Shown in pieces: positions 16,515 through 26,235 of a DNA stretch of 64,000 nt (position 1 is the first letter of the stretch; every line of letters begins with the position of its first letter). A program made the position numbers and the translations under genes. The stretch comes from Gulosibacter chungangensis (GTDB lineage: Bacteria > Actinomycetota > Actinomycetes > Actinomycetales > Microbacteriaceae): NCBI RefSeq assembly GCF_008831155.1, contig NZ_WBKB01000002.1:372001-436000 (forward strand), read 5' to 3'. The notes under the pieces are model-generated. The model made no database searches, was not told where the DNA came from, and worked only from the letters and a program-made list of their open reading frames with translations.

Positions 16515-17219
16515 TTAGTGGGTGGATTCGGGCTGTCGGAGTACACCCATCGGAGTCGACTGGTGGCCCTGACCGAGCGGATTGTCCTTGAGGACGCGTA
16601 CCCAGTGGTCATTGAGATCCGCATCGAGGGTGGAGCCGAGGATGTTGCCGCCAATGTCGTTAATGTCGACAATGAGCACCTCAACCTTGTTCCCCAGCAG
16701 AATTTTCAGGTCCTGTGCAACAAGCTGCGGCGTCGCGGGACCGAGCACCACCGACTTGTTGTACGGCGGAATCGTTCCCGAGGTGGGGCCGTCAATCGCG
16801 CGTGCCTTTTCGCCGGCGATGCGATAGAAGTCACCCTTGCGGCCCATGGGCTTCGTGACCGCTGCCGCGGCAGCGGCGAAGAGGATGCGTGGAGTGCCGC
16901 ACTCCTGCAGCGCCATTTCCATGGTCTCTGGCATGCCGAGACCAATCCCGTGCGGAGTCTTGGTGACGTACTTCGCGAGGAAGTTCGCAAGCGGTCGCGG
17001 CTCAATCTCCTCAAGCAACATCGAACGGCCCTGCGTGATCGCGACGATCTTTTCCGTCACGAACAGCACATCACCTTCCTGTACGACCGGTTCGGCGTAC
17101 TTCCGAATAACCTGGCGAAGGTCGTCATCGGGCATCACGACATGGGTCTTGATGGGGATGCGCTGATAGGTCTTTCCGTCAACGGTCGATTCAAGGGTTT
17201 TGCCGTCGTTCGGCTGCAT
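16515..17219 (-). CDS. CofE-like amide ligase (coenzyme F420-0:L-glutamate ligase family)
   Basis: 234 aa. The fold signature of pfam F420_ligase is seen: an N-terminal RIPIKTHVVMPDDDL, EGDVLFVTEKIVAITQGRSM (about 47-66), a long Ala-rich segment RILFAAAAAAVTKPMGRKG, and the C-terminal VEVLIVDINDIGGNILG. True CofE adds gamma-linked glutamates to F420-0 with GTP. No other F420 gene (fbiA, fbiB, fbiC) lies in the window, and the neighbours are amino acid racemase, aminotransferase and ATP-grasp genes, so another amide bond to a glutamyl or diamino acid is inferred. Start: GAAGGA about ten bases before the ATG. The last 25 residues are polar and not part of the domain. Confidence 0.75.
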   Translation of the reverse strand: MQPNDGKTLESTVDGKTYQRIPIKTHVVMPDDDLRQVIRKYAEPVVQEGDVLFVTEKIVAITQGRSMLLEEIEPRPLANFLAKYVTKTPHGIGLGMPETMEMALQECGTPRILFAAAAAAVTKPMGRKGDFYRIAGEKARAIDGPTSGTIPPYNKSVVLGPATPQLVAQDLKILLGNKVEVLIVDINDIGGNILGSTLDADLNDHWVRVLKDNPLGQGHQSTPMGVLRQPESTH

Positions 17220-17267
17220 AGTCCTACTTTTCCTTCGAGGTCGTTCGAATGCGAGCTGCCCTAGAGA

Positions 17268-18719
17268 TTACTCGAGGTAATCGCGCAGAGATTGAGAACG
17301 CGACGGGTGGCGCAGCTTTGCCATCGTCTTCGACTCGATCTGACGGATTCGCTCTCGAGTTACCCCAAACGTTTCACCGATCTGGTCGAGGGTCTTCGGC
17401 ATGCCATCGCCAAGGCCGAAGCGCATCCGGATTACGCCGGCTTCGCGTTCAGAGAGCGAATCGAGCAGCGACTCCAACTGGCGCTGCAGCATGGTGAAGC
17501 TCACCGCGTCGGCCGGTACGACCGCTTCGGTGTCTTCGATGAGGTCACCGAATTCCGAATCGCCATCTTCACCGAGCGGGGTGTGCAGCGAAATTGGTTC
17601 GCGGCCGTACTTCTGCACCTCGACGACCTTTTCGGGGGTCATGTCGAGTTCGTGAGCCAGCTCTTCCGGGGTCGGTTCGCGGCCGAGGTCCTGCAGCATC
17701 TGCCGCTGTACGCGGGCGAGCTTATTGATGACTTCCACCATGTGCACCGGGATACGGATGGTACGTGCCTGGTCGGCCATGGCTCGGGTGATCGCCTGAC
17801 GGATCCACCAGGTGGCATAGGTCGAGAACTTGAAGCCCTTGGTGTAGTCGAACTTCTCGACCGCACGGATGAGACCGAGGTTACCTTCCTGAATCAGGTC
17901 GAGGAACTGCATCCCACGGCCCGTATAGCGCTTCGCGAGAGAGACCACCAGACGAAGGTTAGCGCCGAGCAGGTGGCTCTTCGCGCGCTTGCCGTCGCGC
18001 ATGATCCACTTGTATTCACGCTTGAGCTTTGGCTCGAGATCTGGATTCCGTAAGAGCTTGTCTTCGGCGTATAGACCGGCCTCGATACGCATCGCGAGGT
18101 CGACCTCTTCCGCAGCGTTCAGCAGCGGCACCTTACCGATCTGCTTGAGGTAGTCCTTCACCGGGTCAGCGGTGGCACCGGTGATCTGTGCGGAATACAC
18201 CGGCGTGTCGTCGTCATCGGTGTTCTTCAAGACGAGTGCGCCGGCAGCCTTCACTGCAGATTCTGCCTTTACGGCATCCTCTTCCGGGTCCTCTGACTTC
18301 TCGTCGCGCTTGCCGAGGTCGTCATCATCGTCTTCCTCAGCGTGCTTTTCGTCGTCCTCAGAGGTCTCCAGGTCATCCTGGTCGACTTCGTGATCCTCGT
18401 CGAGGTCGATCACGACGTTCTCGTCGTCCTCGACATCGTCTTCACCGAGGCCCACGTCAGCCTTCTTAGCGGCTGTACCCTTGGCACCGCTCTTCTGAGC
18501 ACCAGGCTTCGAGGCCTTGGCGGTGCCGCCTTCACCGGACTGGAACGCCAGTACGGCGTCGACAAGTTCGGCCTTCTTGAGTCCGGTCGTTCCGGCGAGA
18601 CCAATTTCCTTTGCAAGCGTTCGCAGGTCAACAACCTTCATCGCGTTCAGCTCGGATTTAGAGTGCGTCATAGATTGTGCTGCCGAATCGTTAGCAGCGC
18701 CCTTCTTCGTTGTTGCCAT
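17268..18719 (-). CDS. rpoD: Primary RNA polymerase sigma factor (RpoD/SigA/HrdB) with N-terminal Rho_N-like domain
   Basis: 483 aa. Residues about 22-60 ([20 protein letters not shown] and following, to KKAELVDAV) match the Rho N-terminal SAP-like domain. Next comes an acidic linker (about 88-148, rich in Asp and Glu). Region 1.2 starts [16 protein letters not shown]. Region 2 has [17 protein letters not shown] and [17 protein letters not shown]. Region 3 follows, and region 4 has [20 protein letters not shown] with the -35 helix-turn-helix. As the housekeeping sigma it directs RNA polymerase to promoters such as the TANNNT boxes listed here. Start: the ATG at 18719 behind GAAGGGG; a longer start at 18785 lacks a site. 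Confidence 0.93.
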   Translation of the reverse strand: MATTKKGAANDSAAQSMTHSKSELNAMKVVDLRTLAKEIGLAGTTGLKKAELVDAVLAFQSGEGGTAKASKPGAQKSGAKGTAAKKADVGLGEDDVEDDENVVIDLDEDHEVDQDDLETSEDDEKHAEEDDDDDLGKRDEKSEDPEEDAVKAESAVKAAGALVLKNTDDDDTPVYSAQITGATADPVKDYLKQIGKVPLLNAAEEVDLAMRIEAGLYAEDKLLRNPDLEPKLKREYKWIMRDGKRAKSHLLGANLRLVVSLAKRYTGRGMQFLDLIQEGNLGLIRAVEKFDYTKGFKFSTYATWWIRQAITRAMADQARTIRIPVHMVEVINKLARVQRQMLQDLGREPTPEELAHELDMTPEKVVEVQKYGREPISLHTPLGEDGDSEFGDLIEDTEAVVPADAVSFTMLQRQLESLLDSLSEREAGVIRMRFGLGDGMPKTLDQIGETFGVTRERIRQIESKTMAKLRHPSRSQSLRDYLE

Positions 18720-18815
18720 GATCAACCCCTTCGCGTGGTTTTGGGCAAAAGGAATGCCCAAGTCAAGTTCTGCACGCGGCAGCACCTGTTGGGACAGACA
18801 ACAAGTATTACACGT

Positions 18816-18842
18816 GGGCGGCGGGTTTTATTCCCGCGGCCC
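18816..18842 (-). terminator. Probable terminator of the MFS gene
   Basis: GGGCGGCGGG / CCCGCGGCCC arms (one mismatch) around a 7-base T-rich loop, between the end of the MFS gene and the sigma factor gene. Confidence 0.4.
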
Positions 18843-18870
18843 GCCAATTCGCTCTGACCGGACCGATTCG

Positions 18871-20214
18871 CTAGCGCTTTCGACGCCAGCGGCGCACGAC
18901 GGCCGTCCACAATGGACCAACGACAACGCCCTCTTCTGCGGCGATTCGATTACGTGCTCGGTGCCGCTCTAACAACAAGCCAATCAGCCCAAGTCCGGTG
19001 ACGATGGGGATCGCCCACATGGCAATCTGAAATGCGCTCCAATCGCGAACGCCGCCGTTGAGGTGGGTACCGAGGTCAACCCCCAACCCAACCAGGAGGA
19101 AGGTGACCGCGCTCGCCGTAAAACCGCCCACATTTACAATTCCCGAAGCCGAACCGTAGCTGGATACGGGGTTGAAGGTCCGCGCAAAATCAAAGCCAAT
19201 CGTGGATCCGGTCGACCCCACGCCCATGACCGCCAACACCACAATGAAGAACCACAGCGGCGGTTGCCCAGGCCACAGCACCAGGATGATCCACCCGGCG
19301 GTGACCGCCAGCGCTGCGGCCATCACAATATTGGATCGACGCAGTGGGAACCGTGCCGTCAAAATCCCGAGCAGCGGCCCACAGGCTATGCCCGCCACTA
19401 CGGGTATCAGCAGGAGTGAGGACGCCAGCGGAGTGCTTAGACCGAGCCCTTCAACCATGAGCGGATACCCCCACAACAGCGCAAAGATTGTCGCGGGAAA
19501 CTGCGTGGTGAAGTGCGCCCAAAACCCGAGCCTTGTTCCGGGACGCGCGAAGGCCTCCCCCAGTTTCACGAAGGCACCGCGAAGCGACACCGGGCGCGAT
19601 TCGAAGCGTCGGTTCGGAGAGTCACGCAATACGAGTGAGGCGACGATCACCACAATCACTGCCAAGGAAGCTGCCGAGAGAAAGGAGACCGTCCAGCCGC
19701 TAATTCCGAGCAAGATGGCGAAGGGTATTGACGAGAGGAACTGGCCAATCTGGCCGCCTGAGGCAAAGATCTGCTGCATGATCGGCACCTTGCGAGGCTT
19801 GAACCAGGCGCCAATGATGCGCAATCCGGATACGAAGGTTGTCGCATCCCCGATCCCCACGAGTACGCGAGCAATAACCGCCAATTCCAACGTCGGCGCG
19901 TAGGCGAGCATGACCTGGGCCACGGTCATCAGGATTGCGCCCACCAAAATGAGACGCGCGGCACCGAAACGGTCCAATAGCATGCCCACCGGGATCTGCA
20001 TGAGCGCGTACACGGCGACCTGGGTGATCGCGAGCGTGGATAGTGCCGTAGCGCTTGCATCAAAACGTTCTGCAGCCGCGACACCTGCCACCGCGAGGGA
20101 AGACCGCTGCGCGACCGCAACGAGGTAGGCCACGAGCACGACGGTAAAAATGATGCCGGGCAGGCGCCTGGGGATTTGGCTGAGGGACTGGGTCGTTGGA
20201 ATGGCTGCGGTCAC
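18871..20214 (-). CDS. Major facilitator superfamily transporter
   Basis: 447 aa with twelve predicted membrane segments. The MFS loop signature lies between TM2 and TM3 (GMLLDRFGAARLILVGA, about residues 77-93), and the second half repeats it weakly as GILTARFPLRRSNI. It moves a small solute across the membrane by proton-coupled transport, and the substrate cannot be told from sequence. The GTG start at 20214 has AAGACT six bases upstream, one mismatch from the leaderless box. The C-terminus ends in an Arg/Lys-rich tail. Confidence 0.82.
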   Translation of the reverse strand: MTAAIPTTQSLSQIPRRLPGIIFTVVLVAYLVAVAQRSSLAVAGVAAAERFDASATALSTLAITQVAVYALMQIPVGMLLDRFGAARLILVGAILMTVAQVMLAYAPTLELAVIARVLVGIGDATTFVSGLRIIGAWFKPRKVPIMQQIFASGGQIGQFLSSIPFAILLGISGWTVSFLSAASLAVIVVIVASLVLRDSPNRRFESRPVSLRGAFVKLGEAFARPGTRLGFWAHFTTQFPATIFALLWGYPLMVEGLGLSTPLASSLLLIPVVAGIACGPLLGILTARFPLRRSNIVMAAALAVTAGWIILVLWPGQPPLWFFIVVLAVMGVGSTGSTIGFDFARTFNPVSSYGSASGIVNVGGFTASAVTFLLVGLGVDLGTHLNGGVRDWSAFQIAMWAIPIVTGLGLIGLLLERHRARNRIAAEEGVVVGPLWTAVVRRWRRKR

Positions 20215-20271
20215 ACCAACAGTCTTACACCCAAAATGTGTTGTGCGCGGTTTGTCTCGAGGGTGCCAGAG

Positions 20272-21201
20272 CTATGAGTCCTGGTCCTGGTCGTGATCCC
20301 GATCGCGTCGTGCCGAGAGGTATCGCTCGAGTTCGGCGGCAATATCGTCTGCGGTGGGGAGTTCACCGTCCGCATCGGCGAAGGGGTTCTCTTGCGGGGT
20401 ACCTTTGAGGAAACCGTCATGCTGGTTCTCTAAGAGCGATATCAACCGCTGCACTTCCTCGTTGCCGGCAATCTGTTCATCCACTTCGGCGCGGAACACC
20501 CGGTCGCGTTCGCGCAGGTCTTCCGTGGGGATGAGCAGTCCGGTTGCGGTGCCGAGCGCTTCAAGAAGCTTCAGTGGCCCCGCGGGAACAACCCCATCCG
20601 CTAAGTAATGCGGGACTAACACGACGAGGCTCGCCACCGGGTCGTCGGCTTCCATCAACTCATGTTCGAGTAAGTGCAAAGCGTGCGCGGGTGCTTCCAC
20701 TCGCGCCTTCCATACTGAGAGTTGTTCGACGATGTCCTGTCGGTTTCCGGTGGCGGTAAGCCGCAGCGGCCGGGTGTGCGGGACCGGCATCGGAATGGCG
20801 TGCGCCCAGGTGGTGGTACTCACGGCGAAGTGACTGACTAGTGCCATCACGATCTTGGTGAATTCCTCCCAGCGGAAGTCTGGCTCGTAGCCGCTGAGCA
20901 GTAGGTATTTTTGGCCTATTGAGTCGCGTAGCATCCGCAAATCGAGCCTCGGGATGCGATACCCGCGGACTTCTGAACCGTCGATCGTGACGATGGGACG
21001 ACGAGCGCGGTAGTCAAGCAGCGCATCCGGGCTGAAGGTGGCTACGACTTCGGCCTGACCGTGCTCAATCATGGTCTCCATCGTCTGCCGAACTGTGGCG
21101 CCGGAATCTCGATAGCCAGTGAGCAATACGACAAGCGGGAGCCCTGCGGGGACATCTGCCCACGCACTATCCGGTCGAAAAATCGCTCCCTGAGCACCCA
21201 T
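20272..21201 (-). CDS. PAC2 family protein
   Basis: 309 aa. PAC2 fold: an N-terminal PLVVLLTGYRDSGATVRQTM, then VVATFSPDALLDYRARRP, then LLSGYEPDFRWEEF (about residues 120-133). The archaeal and eukaryotic relatives help assemble proteasomes. The actinobacterial members are uncharacterised and often lie near the primary sigma factor gene, as here. The C-terminal third is acidic and ends in a charged RRDRDHDQDQDS tail. TACGAT seven bases upstream fixes the ATG at 21201, which makes an upstream start at 21264 unlikely. Confidence 0.85.
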   Translation of the reverse strand: MGAQGAIFRPDSAWADVPAGLPLVVLLTGYRDSGATVRQTMETMIEHGQAEVVATFSPDALLDYRARRPIVTIDGSEVRGYRIPRLDLRMLRDSIGQKYLLLSGYEPDFRWEEFTKIVMALVSHFAVSTTTWAHAIPMPVPHTRPLRLTATGNRQDIVEQLSVWKARVEAPAHALHLLEHELMEADDPVASLVVLVPHYLADGVVPAGPLKLLEALGTATGLLIPTEDLRERDRVFRAEVDEQIAGNEEVQRLISLLENQHDGFLKGTPQENPFADADGELPTADDIAAELERYLSARRDRDHDQDQDS

Positions 21202-21208
21202 GGTCCCC

Positions 21209-21214
21209 ATCGTA
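21209..21214 (-). promoter_or_regulatory. -10 box TACGAT of a leaderless promoter (PAC2 gene)
   Basis: Reverse-strand TACGAT with a 7-base gap to the ATG at 21201. Confidence 0.55.
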
Positions 21215-21304
21215 CGGGTCACGGCCTTGATTGCAGTGAGTGTTTCGCTCGCGGCGTGGCACAAGTCCCGATGAACTCAGCGAACTATATATAAGGTCGA
21301 AATC

Positions 21305-22783
21305 ATGACCAATGTAGATTTTGTTCTAGACGCGAAACCATATGCTGCCGACACGCTCACCGTGGTACCCGTGCTGCAGGGTGAAGAGTTGGAGCTACTC
21401 GGCTCTTCCGACCTCGGTCTCGACGCGGAGCGCCTTGCGGCGCTTAACGTGAGCGCAAAAGCCGGCGCAACCCAGCGCATCCTTGTCGCTGCCGAGCATG
21501 GCGAGGGAGAAGCGCCGGTACTCCTGCTCGGAATTGGCGACGAGCGAACCCGCGAGTCACTTCGCCGTGCGGCGGGCGTTGCCGCGCGTGCGCTGAGCAA
21601 TGTCAGTGACGTGACCTACGACTTGGCTGACGTTACCGCCGAAGAAGTGGAAGCGATCGCCACCGGTCATGCACTCGGTGGATATGTCTTCGACCGGTTT
21701 AAGTCGGCGCCGTCCGATGAAGCTGATTCAACCAGCGGGCAGCGCGTGGCGATTAATGCAGCTCCTGCTGAGGGCCAGGCTGCGCTGGCAAAGGCACGAG
21801 TCGTGAGCGAATCAGTCGCGCTGACTCGTAACCTCGTCAATACTCCCCCGAATGCCCTCGTGCCAGAAGAATTTGCGGACCGGGTGGCGGCTGAATTCGC
21901 CGATTCGGCGGTCTCGGTCGAGGTGTGGGACGAACCGCGACTTATCGAAGAAGGTTGCGGCGGCATCACTGGGGTCGGTCAGGGCTCGGCAAATGCTCCG
22001 CGATTGGTTCACCTGGAGTACACGCCGGAGAACCCGAAAGCCTATGTTGCGCTTGTCGGTAAGGGCATTACGTTCGACTCAGGAGGGCTTTCGCTCAAGC
22101 CGGCGGCATCCATGGTGGGCATGAAATTTGACATGTCGGGCGCTGCCTCGGTTGTCGGTGTCATCCGTGCGGTGGCTGCTCTGGAGCTCCCTGTCCGAGT
22201 GAGTGGTTGGTGCGCACTCGCCGAAAACATGCCGTCTGCTACGGCACTGAAACCGGACGACGTCATCACGATGCGCTCGAAGACTACCGTGGAAGTTACG
22301 AACACCGACGCCGAGGGAAGACTGGTCTTGGCTGATGCGCTCGCCTTGGCTTCAGAACAGCAACCCGATGTGATCATCGACATTGCCACGCTGACCGGTG
22401 CGCAGGTAATCGCGCTCGGAGATCGCACCACTGGCCTCATGGGTAACGAGGAACAGTGGCGCGAGCGCATCCTGAATGCGGCACGCACTGCGGGTGAGCC
22501 GACGTGGTCCATGCCAATTCCGGAAGAGATCGCCGAAAAGCTCGATTCGAATGTTGCCGACATTGTGAATGCCAAGCCGGGCGATCGTGCTGGCGGGATG
22601 CTCTTTGCCGCGGCTTTCCTCGAAAAGTTCATTGGCAAGGATGCTGAGGAGCAGTCGATCCCGTGGGTCCACCTTGACATTGCGGGGCCGGCTGACACGA
22701 AGTCCGCGTACGGCTATGTGCCTAAGGGCGCCTCGGGTGTCCCGGTGCGAACGCTCATCGAAGCGATTGCGGCGATTGCCTAA
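21305..22783 (+). CDS. pepA: Leucyl aminopeptidase (M17 family)
   Basis: 492 aa, the full family length. The C-terminal catalytic half has the metal and active-site motifs KGITFDSGGLSLKP (Lys and Asp, about 255-268), MKFDMSGAASV and NTDAEGRLVLADAL, the M17 signature. It is a cytosolic hexameric di-zinc enzyme that removes N-terminal residues in peptide turnover. It stands before lpdA-sucB, an order known in other actinobacteria. A TATATA-like box lies 10-15 bases before the ATG. Confidence 0.95.
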   Translation: MTNVDFVLDAKPYAADTLTVVPVLQGEELELLGSSDLGLDAERLAALNVSAKAGATQRILVAAEHGEGEAPVLLLGIGDERTRESLRRAAGVAARALSNVSDVTYDLADVTAEEVEAIATGHALGGYVFDRFKSAPSDEADSTSGQRVAINAAPAEGQAALAKARVVSESVALTRNLVNTPPNALVPEEFADRVAAEFADSAVSVEVWDEPRLIEEGCGGITGVGQGSANAPRLVHLEYTPENPKAYVALVGKGITFDSGGLSLKPAASMVGMKFDMSGAASVVGVIRAVAALELPVRVSGWCALAENMPSATALKPDDVITMRSKTTVEVTNTDAEGRLVLADALALASEQQPDVIIDIATLTGAQVIALGDRTTGLMGNEEQWRERILNAARTAGEPTWSMPIPEEIAEKLDSNVADIVNAKPGDRAGGMLFAAAFLEKFIGKDAEEQSIPWVHLDIAGPADTKSAYGYVPKGASGVPVRTLIEAIAAIA

Positions 22784-22880
22784 ATCGACTCAGCGCACGT
22801 AGGTAGTTAATGGACTAGATCCATCATTAGCAGGCCTCGCCTCACTTATGGCGAACCCAAGATTCTTCATAACTGAGGTG

Positions 22881-22886
22881 TAGGCT
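22881..22886 (+). promoter_or_regulatory. Candidate -10 box TAGGCT upstream of lpdA
   Basis: TAGGCT five bases before an in-frame GTG at 22892. It either starts a roughly 75-base leader before the GTG at 22970 or gives a leaderless protein with 26 extra residues. Confidence 0.4.
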
Positions 22887-22969
22887 TGCCTGTGGCTTTC
22901 GCCGCGCTTTTGCAGCAGGTAACCCCTGGTGCATGCGAACTGTTCGACTCTTATAGGGGAGCTTTCCGG

Positions 22970-24343
22970 GTGTCAGATCAAAACTTTGACCTTGTTGTCC
23001 TCGGCGGTGGTAGCGCAGGCTACGCTGCCGCCATCCGCGCTACACAGTTGGGCATGACCGCCGCTGTGATCGAGAAGGACAAGCTGGGTGGTACCTGCTT
23101 ACACCGAGGGTGCATCCCAACCAAGGCGATGGTGCACAGTGCCGAACTCGCCGAGTCGGTTGCCGAGGGTGCTCGCGTTGGTGTCAACCTCACCCTTGAC
23201 GGTGTGGATGCGGAAAAGGTAGCGGCATTCCGTGACGATATTGTCACCGGTAAATTTAAGGGGCTGCAGGGCCTACTCAAGGCGAAGAAGGTTTCGGTCA
23301 TCAACGGTGAAGGCCGACTGACCTCCTCGACCACCGTGCAGGTCGGTACCGACACCATCACGGCGAAGAACATCGTGCTTGCCACCGGTTCCTACTCGAA
23401 GACCATTCCCGGTCTCGAAATCACCGGCAACGTCATCACCTCGGATCAGGCACTCCAGATGAACTGGATCCCGAAGCGCGCGGTCGTGCTCGGCGGTGGC
23501 GTGATCGGCCTCGAGTTCGCTAGCTTGTGGCGCTCTTTCGGTGCTGAGGTAACGATCATTGAGGGTCTGCCGCACCTTGCGCCCGCAGAAGATGAAGCGA
23601 TCTCGAAGCAGCTCGAGCGTGCATACCGCAAGCGCGGCATCAACTTCCAGACCAACACGAAGTTCGATTCCGTCACCCAGGATGAATATGGCGTTCACGT
23701 CAAGACTGAAAAGGGTGAGGTTATCGATGGCGACGTTCTCCTCGTCGCAATCGGCCGCGGTCCGGTAACCGCGAATATCGGCCTCGAAGAAGTTGGAGTG
23801 CAGCTCGACCGCGGTTTTGTGACCGTTGACAAAACCCTGCAAACCACCGTCCCCGGCGTTTACGCAATCGGCGACATTGTTCCAGGGCTGCAGCTGGCAC
23901 ACCGCTCGTACCAGCACGGCATCTTCGTTGCCGAGCAGATCGCGGGTCAGAACCCCGTGCTCATTTCCGACGTGAACATCCCCAAGGTGACCTACTCGGA
24001 GCCGCAGATTGGTTCAATCGGCCTTTCGGAAGCCAAGGCGAAGGAAGAGCACGGCGCCGATGCAATTGAGGCGTATGAGTACAACCTCGCTGGCAACGGC
24101 AAGAGCTCGATTCTCGGGACCAGCGGCTCAGTCAAGGTAGTCCGAGTCAAGGACGGCCCCGTCATTGGTATTCACATGATCGGTGGTCGCATCGGCGAGC
24201 TCATCGGTGAAGCGCAGCTGATTGTGAATTGGGACGCATATCCCGAGGACGTCGCACAGCTCGTGCACGCACACCCGACACAGAACGAGTCCCTGGGCGA
24301 GGCGATGCTCAAGCTCGCTGGCAAGCCCCTTCACGCGCTCTAA
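22970..24343 (+). CDS. lpdA: Dihydrolipoyl dehydrogenase (E3)
   Basis: 457 aa flavoprotein. FAD Rossmann motif [16 protein letters not shown] (about 7-22), redox-active pair in [16 protein letters not shown]-binding [16 protein letters not shown] (about 171), and the C-terminal catalytic His-Glu in [13 protein letters not shown]. It reoxidises dihydrolipoyl groups on E2 of the pyruvate and 2-oxoglutarate dehydrogenase complexes, passing electrons to NAD+. The GTG at 22970 follows an AGGGGAGC site and begins one residue block before the domain. The E2 gene follows after 38 bases, so the two form an operon. E1 (aceE) lies 24 kb away. Confidence 0.95.
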   Translation: MSDQNFDLVVLGGGSAGYAAAIRATQLGMTAAVIEKDKLGGTCLHRGCIPTKAMVHSAELAESVAEGARVGVNLTLDGVDAEKVAAFRDDIVTGKFKGLQGLLKAKKVSVINGEGRLTSSTTVQVGTDTITAKNIVLATGSYSKTIPGLEITGNVITSDQALQMNWIPKRAVVLGGGVIGLEFASLWRSFGAEVTIIEGLPHLAPAEDEAISKQLERAYRKRGINFQTNTKFDSVTQDEYGVHVKTEKGEVIDGDVLLVAIGRGPVTANIGLEEVGVQLDRGFVTVDKTLQTTVPGVYAIGDIVPGLQLAHRSYQHGIFVAEQIAGQNPVLISDVNIPKVTYSEPQIGSIGLSEAKAKEEHGADAIEAYEYNLAGNGKSSILGTSGSVKVVRVKDGPVIGIHMIGGRIGELIGEAQLIVNWDAYPEDVAQLVHAHPTQNESLGEAMLKLAGKPLHAL

Positions 24344-24381
24344 GCCGCGTACGCGATTTTTCAGAACTAGGAGAAATTCTT

Positions 24382-26094
24382 ATGAGTCAGGAAGTAACAC
24401 TCCCGGCACTCGGTGAAAGCGTCACCGAAGGAACCGTTACCCGTTGGCTAAAGGCCGTCGGTGACACTGTCGCTGTTGATGAGGCACTGCTGGAAGTGTC
24501 GACCGACAAGGTTGACACCGAAGTCCCTTCGCCCGTTGCCGGTGTAATCGAAGAGATTCTCGTCCAAGAGGACGAGACCGTGGATGTCGGCGCTGTCTTG
24601 GTGCGTATTGGCGACGGTAGTGGCGCCGCAGCACCAGCTGCCCAAGAAGCTCCAGCGCAAGAAGCAGCGGTAGAAGAGACTCCCGCCCCTGCAGCCGAAG
24701 AAGCTCCGGCGCCGGCAGCAGAAGCAGCTGCCCCCGCGGGTGATGCTTCTGACGTGACGCTCCCGGCACTCGGCGAGAGTGTCACCGAAGGTACCGTGAC
24801 CCGTTGGCTGAAGAACGTTGGTGACAGCGTTGAGGTGGATGAAGCACTCCTAGAGGTGTCGACGGACAAGGTTGACACCGAAGTTCCTTCGCCGGTCGCG
24901 GGTGTAGTGCAGGAAATCCTCGTGAAGGAAGATGAGACTGCCGAGGTTGGGACTGTGCTTGCTCGCATCGGTTCGGGCGCACCCGCCGCAGCAGCTCCTG
25001 CACCGGCAGCTGCACCTGCCCCCGAAGCAGCGCCTGCTCCGGCTCCCACCCCTGCTGCACCTGCCCCTGCTGCACCGGCCGCGCCTGCAGCACCGGCCGC
25101 TCCCAAAGCACCTGCTGCACCCGCAGCTCCGGCCACTCCCACGGCACCTGCGGCACCCACGGCTCCGGCGTCGAAGAGCGACCCTCGCTACGTCACCCCG
25201 ATCGTGCGCAAGCTTGCGAACGAGCACGGCGTAGACCTCACGAAGGTTTCGGGCACCGGTGTAGGTGGCCGCATCCGCAAGGAGGATGTACTCGCCGCAG
25301 CGAAGGCGCAGAGCGCCGCTGCACCGGCAGCACCCGCGTCCGCAGCAGCTGAGGCTGCCCCCGTGCAGGTATCCGAACTCCGGGGCACTACCCAGAAGAT
25401 GTCGCGCCTGCGTAAGGTCGTTGCCACGCGCGCGGTTGAGTCGATGACCGGCACCGCGCAGCTGACCACCGTGGTTGAGGTTGACGTCACGAAGATCGCC
25501 AACCTGCGCCAAGCCAAGAAGGAAGAGTTCCTGCAGAAGACCGGCTCGAAGCTCTCCTTCCTGCCCTTCTTCACGCTTGCCGCGATTGAAGCGCTGCAGA
25601 CCTACCCGATTATCAACTCGCGCGTAGAGGGCGACTCGATCGTCTACCCCGCCACCGAGAACATCTCGATGGCAGTGGACACCGAACGGGGCCTGCTCAC
25701 TCCGGTGATCAAGAACGCTGGCGGTAAGACGATTGCCGAGCTCGCGTCTGAGATCGACGACCTCGCGACCCGCAGCCGTGACAACAAGCTCACCCCCGAT
25801 GACCTTGCCGGTGGCACGTTCACCGTCACGAACACCGGTTCACGCGGTGCACTCTTCGACACCCCGGTGGTGTTCCTCCCGCAGGAAGCGATCCTTGGCC
25901 TCGGTATCGTGACCAAGCGTCCGGTAGTAGTCAAGTCCGCGGATGGCGATGAAAGCATCGCAATCCGTTCGATGGTGTACCTCGCCCTGAGCTATGACCA
26001 CCGCATCATTGATGGTGCCGACGCGGCTCGTTACCTTGGACAGGTAAAGCAGCGTCTGGAGGCGGGTGCTTTCGAGGGCAACCTCGGCATCTAA
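24382..26094 (+). CDS. sucB: Dihydrolipoamide acyltransferase (E2) with two lipoyl domains
   Basis: 570 aa. Two lipoyl domains (about 1-78 and 122-200) both carry [12 protein letters not shown], where the Lys takes lipoate. They are near copies also in DNA, showing recent internal duplication. Long Ala/Pro linkers follow each. A peripheral subunit-binding domain ([17 protein letters not shown], then GGRIRKEDV) and the catalytic domain with [16 protein letters not shown] (HxxxDG) complete it. In actinobacteria such an E2 often serves pyruvate dehydrogenase, so the name is by homology only. AGGAGAAAT fixes the ATG. The lipoate genes lipB and lipA that often follow are not here. Confidence 0.93.
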   Translation: MSQEVTLPALGESVTEGTVTRWLKAVGDTVAVDEALLEVSTDKVDTEVPSPVAGVIEEILVQEDETVDVGAVLVRIGDGSGAAAPAAQEAPAQEAAVEETPAPAAEEAPAPAAEAAAPAGDASDVTLPALGESVTEGTVTRWLKNVGDSVEVDEALLEVSTDKVDTEVPSPVAGVVQEILVKEDETAEVGTVLARIGSGAPAAAAPAPAAAPAPEAAPAPAPTPAAPAPAAPAAPAAPAAPKAPAAPAAPATPTAPAAPTAPASKSDPRYVTPIVRKLANEHGVDLTKVSGTGVGGRIRKEDVLAAAKAQSAAAPAAPASAAAEAAPVQVSELRGTTQKMSRLRKVVATRAVESMTGTAQLTTVVEVDVTKIANLRQAKKEEFLQKTGSKLSFLPFFTLAAIEALQTYPIINSRVEGDSIVYPATENISMAVDTERGLLTPVIKNAGGKTIAELASEIDDLATRSRDNKLTPDDLAGGTFTVTNTGSRGALFDTPVVFLPQEAILGLGIVTKRPVVVKSADGDESIAIRSMVYLALSYDHRIIDGADAARYLGQVKQRLEAGAFEGNLGI

Positions 26095-26104
26095 GTCCAC
26101 GTCA

Positions 26105-26148
26105 CGAAGGCGGGGTGCGACAACCGATGTTGTCGCACCCCGCCTTCG
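26105..26148 (+). terminator. Terminator after the lpdA-E2 operon
   Basis: 20-bp perfect inverted repeat (CGAAGGCGGGGTGCGACAAC and its complement) with a 4-base loop, 10 bases after the E2 stop. Confidence 0.85.
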
Positions 26149-26179
26149 TTGAACGCACGCTCCCCCAACGTGCACAATC

Positions 26180-26225
26180 AATATGGCGGTGGGCACCGAG
26201 GTATATCGGTGCCCACCGCCATATT
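26180..26225 (-). terminator. Terminator of the flavoprotein hydroxylase gene
   Basis: 20-bp perfect inverted repeat (AATATGGCGGTGGGCACCGA and its complement) with a 6-base loop, 10 bases beyond the reverse-strand stop at 26236. Confidence 0.85.
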
Positions 26226-26235
26226 CGTGATGTGA

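Noticed and set aside
16515-17219. Coenzyme F420 biosynthesis locus
   Set aside because: A single CofE-like gene with no other F420 gene in the window is not enough for this call.
24387-25160. Long Ala/Ser/Gly reading frame opposite the E2 gene
   Set aside because: Mirror of the Ala/Pro-rich linkers and lipoyl domains of E2; no family resemblance and no start signal.
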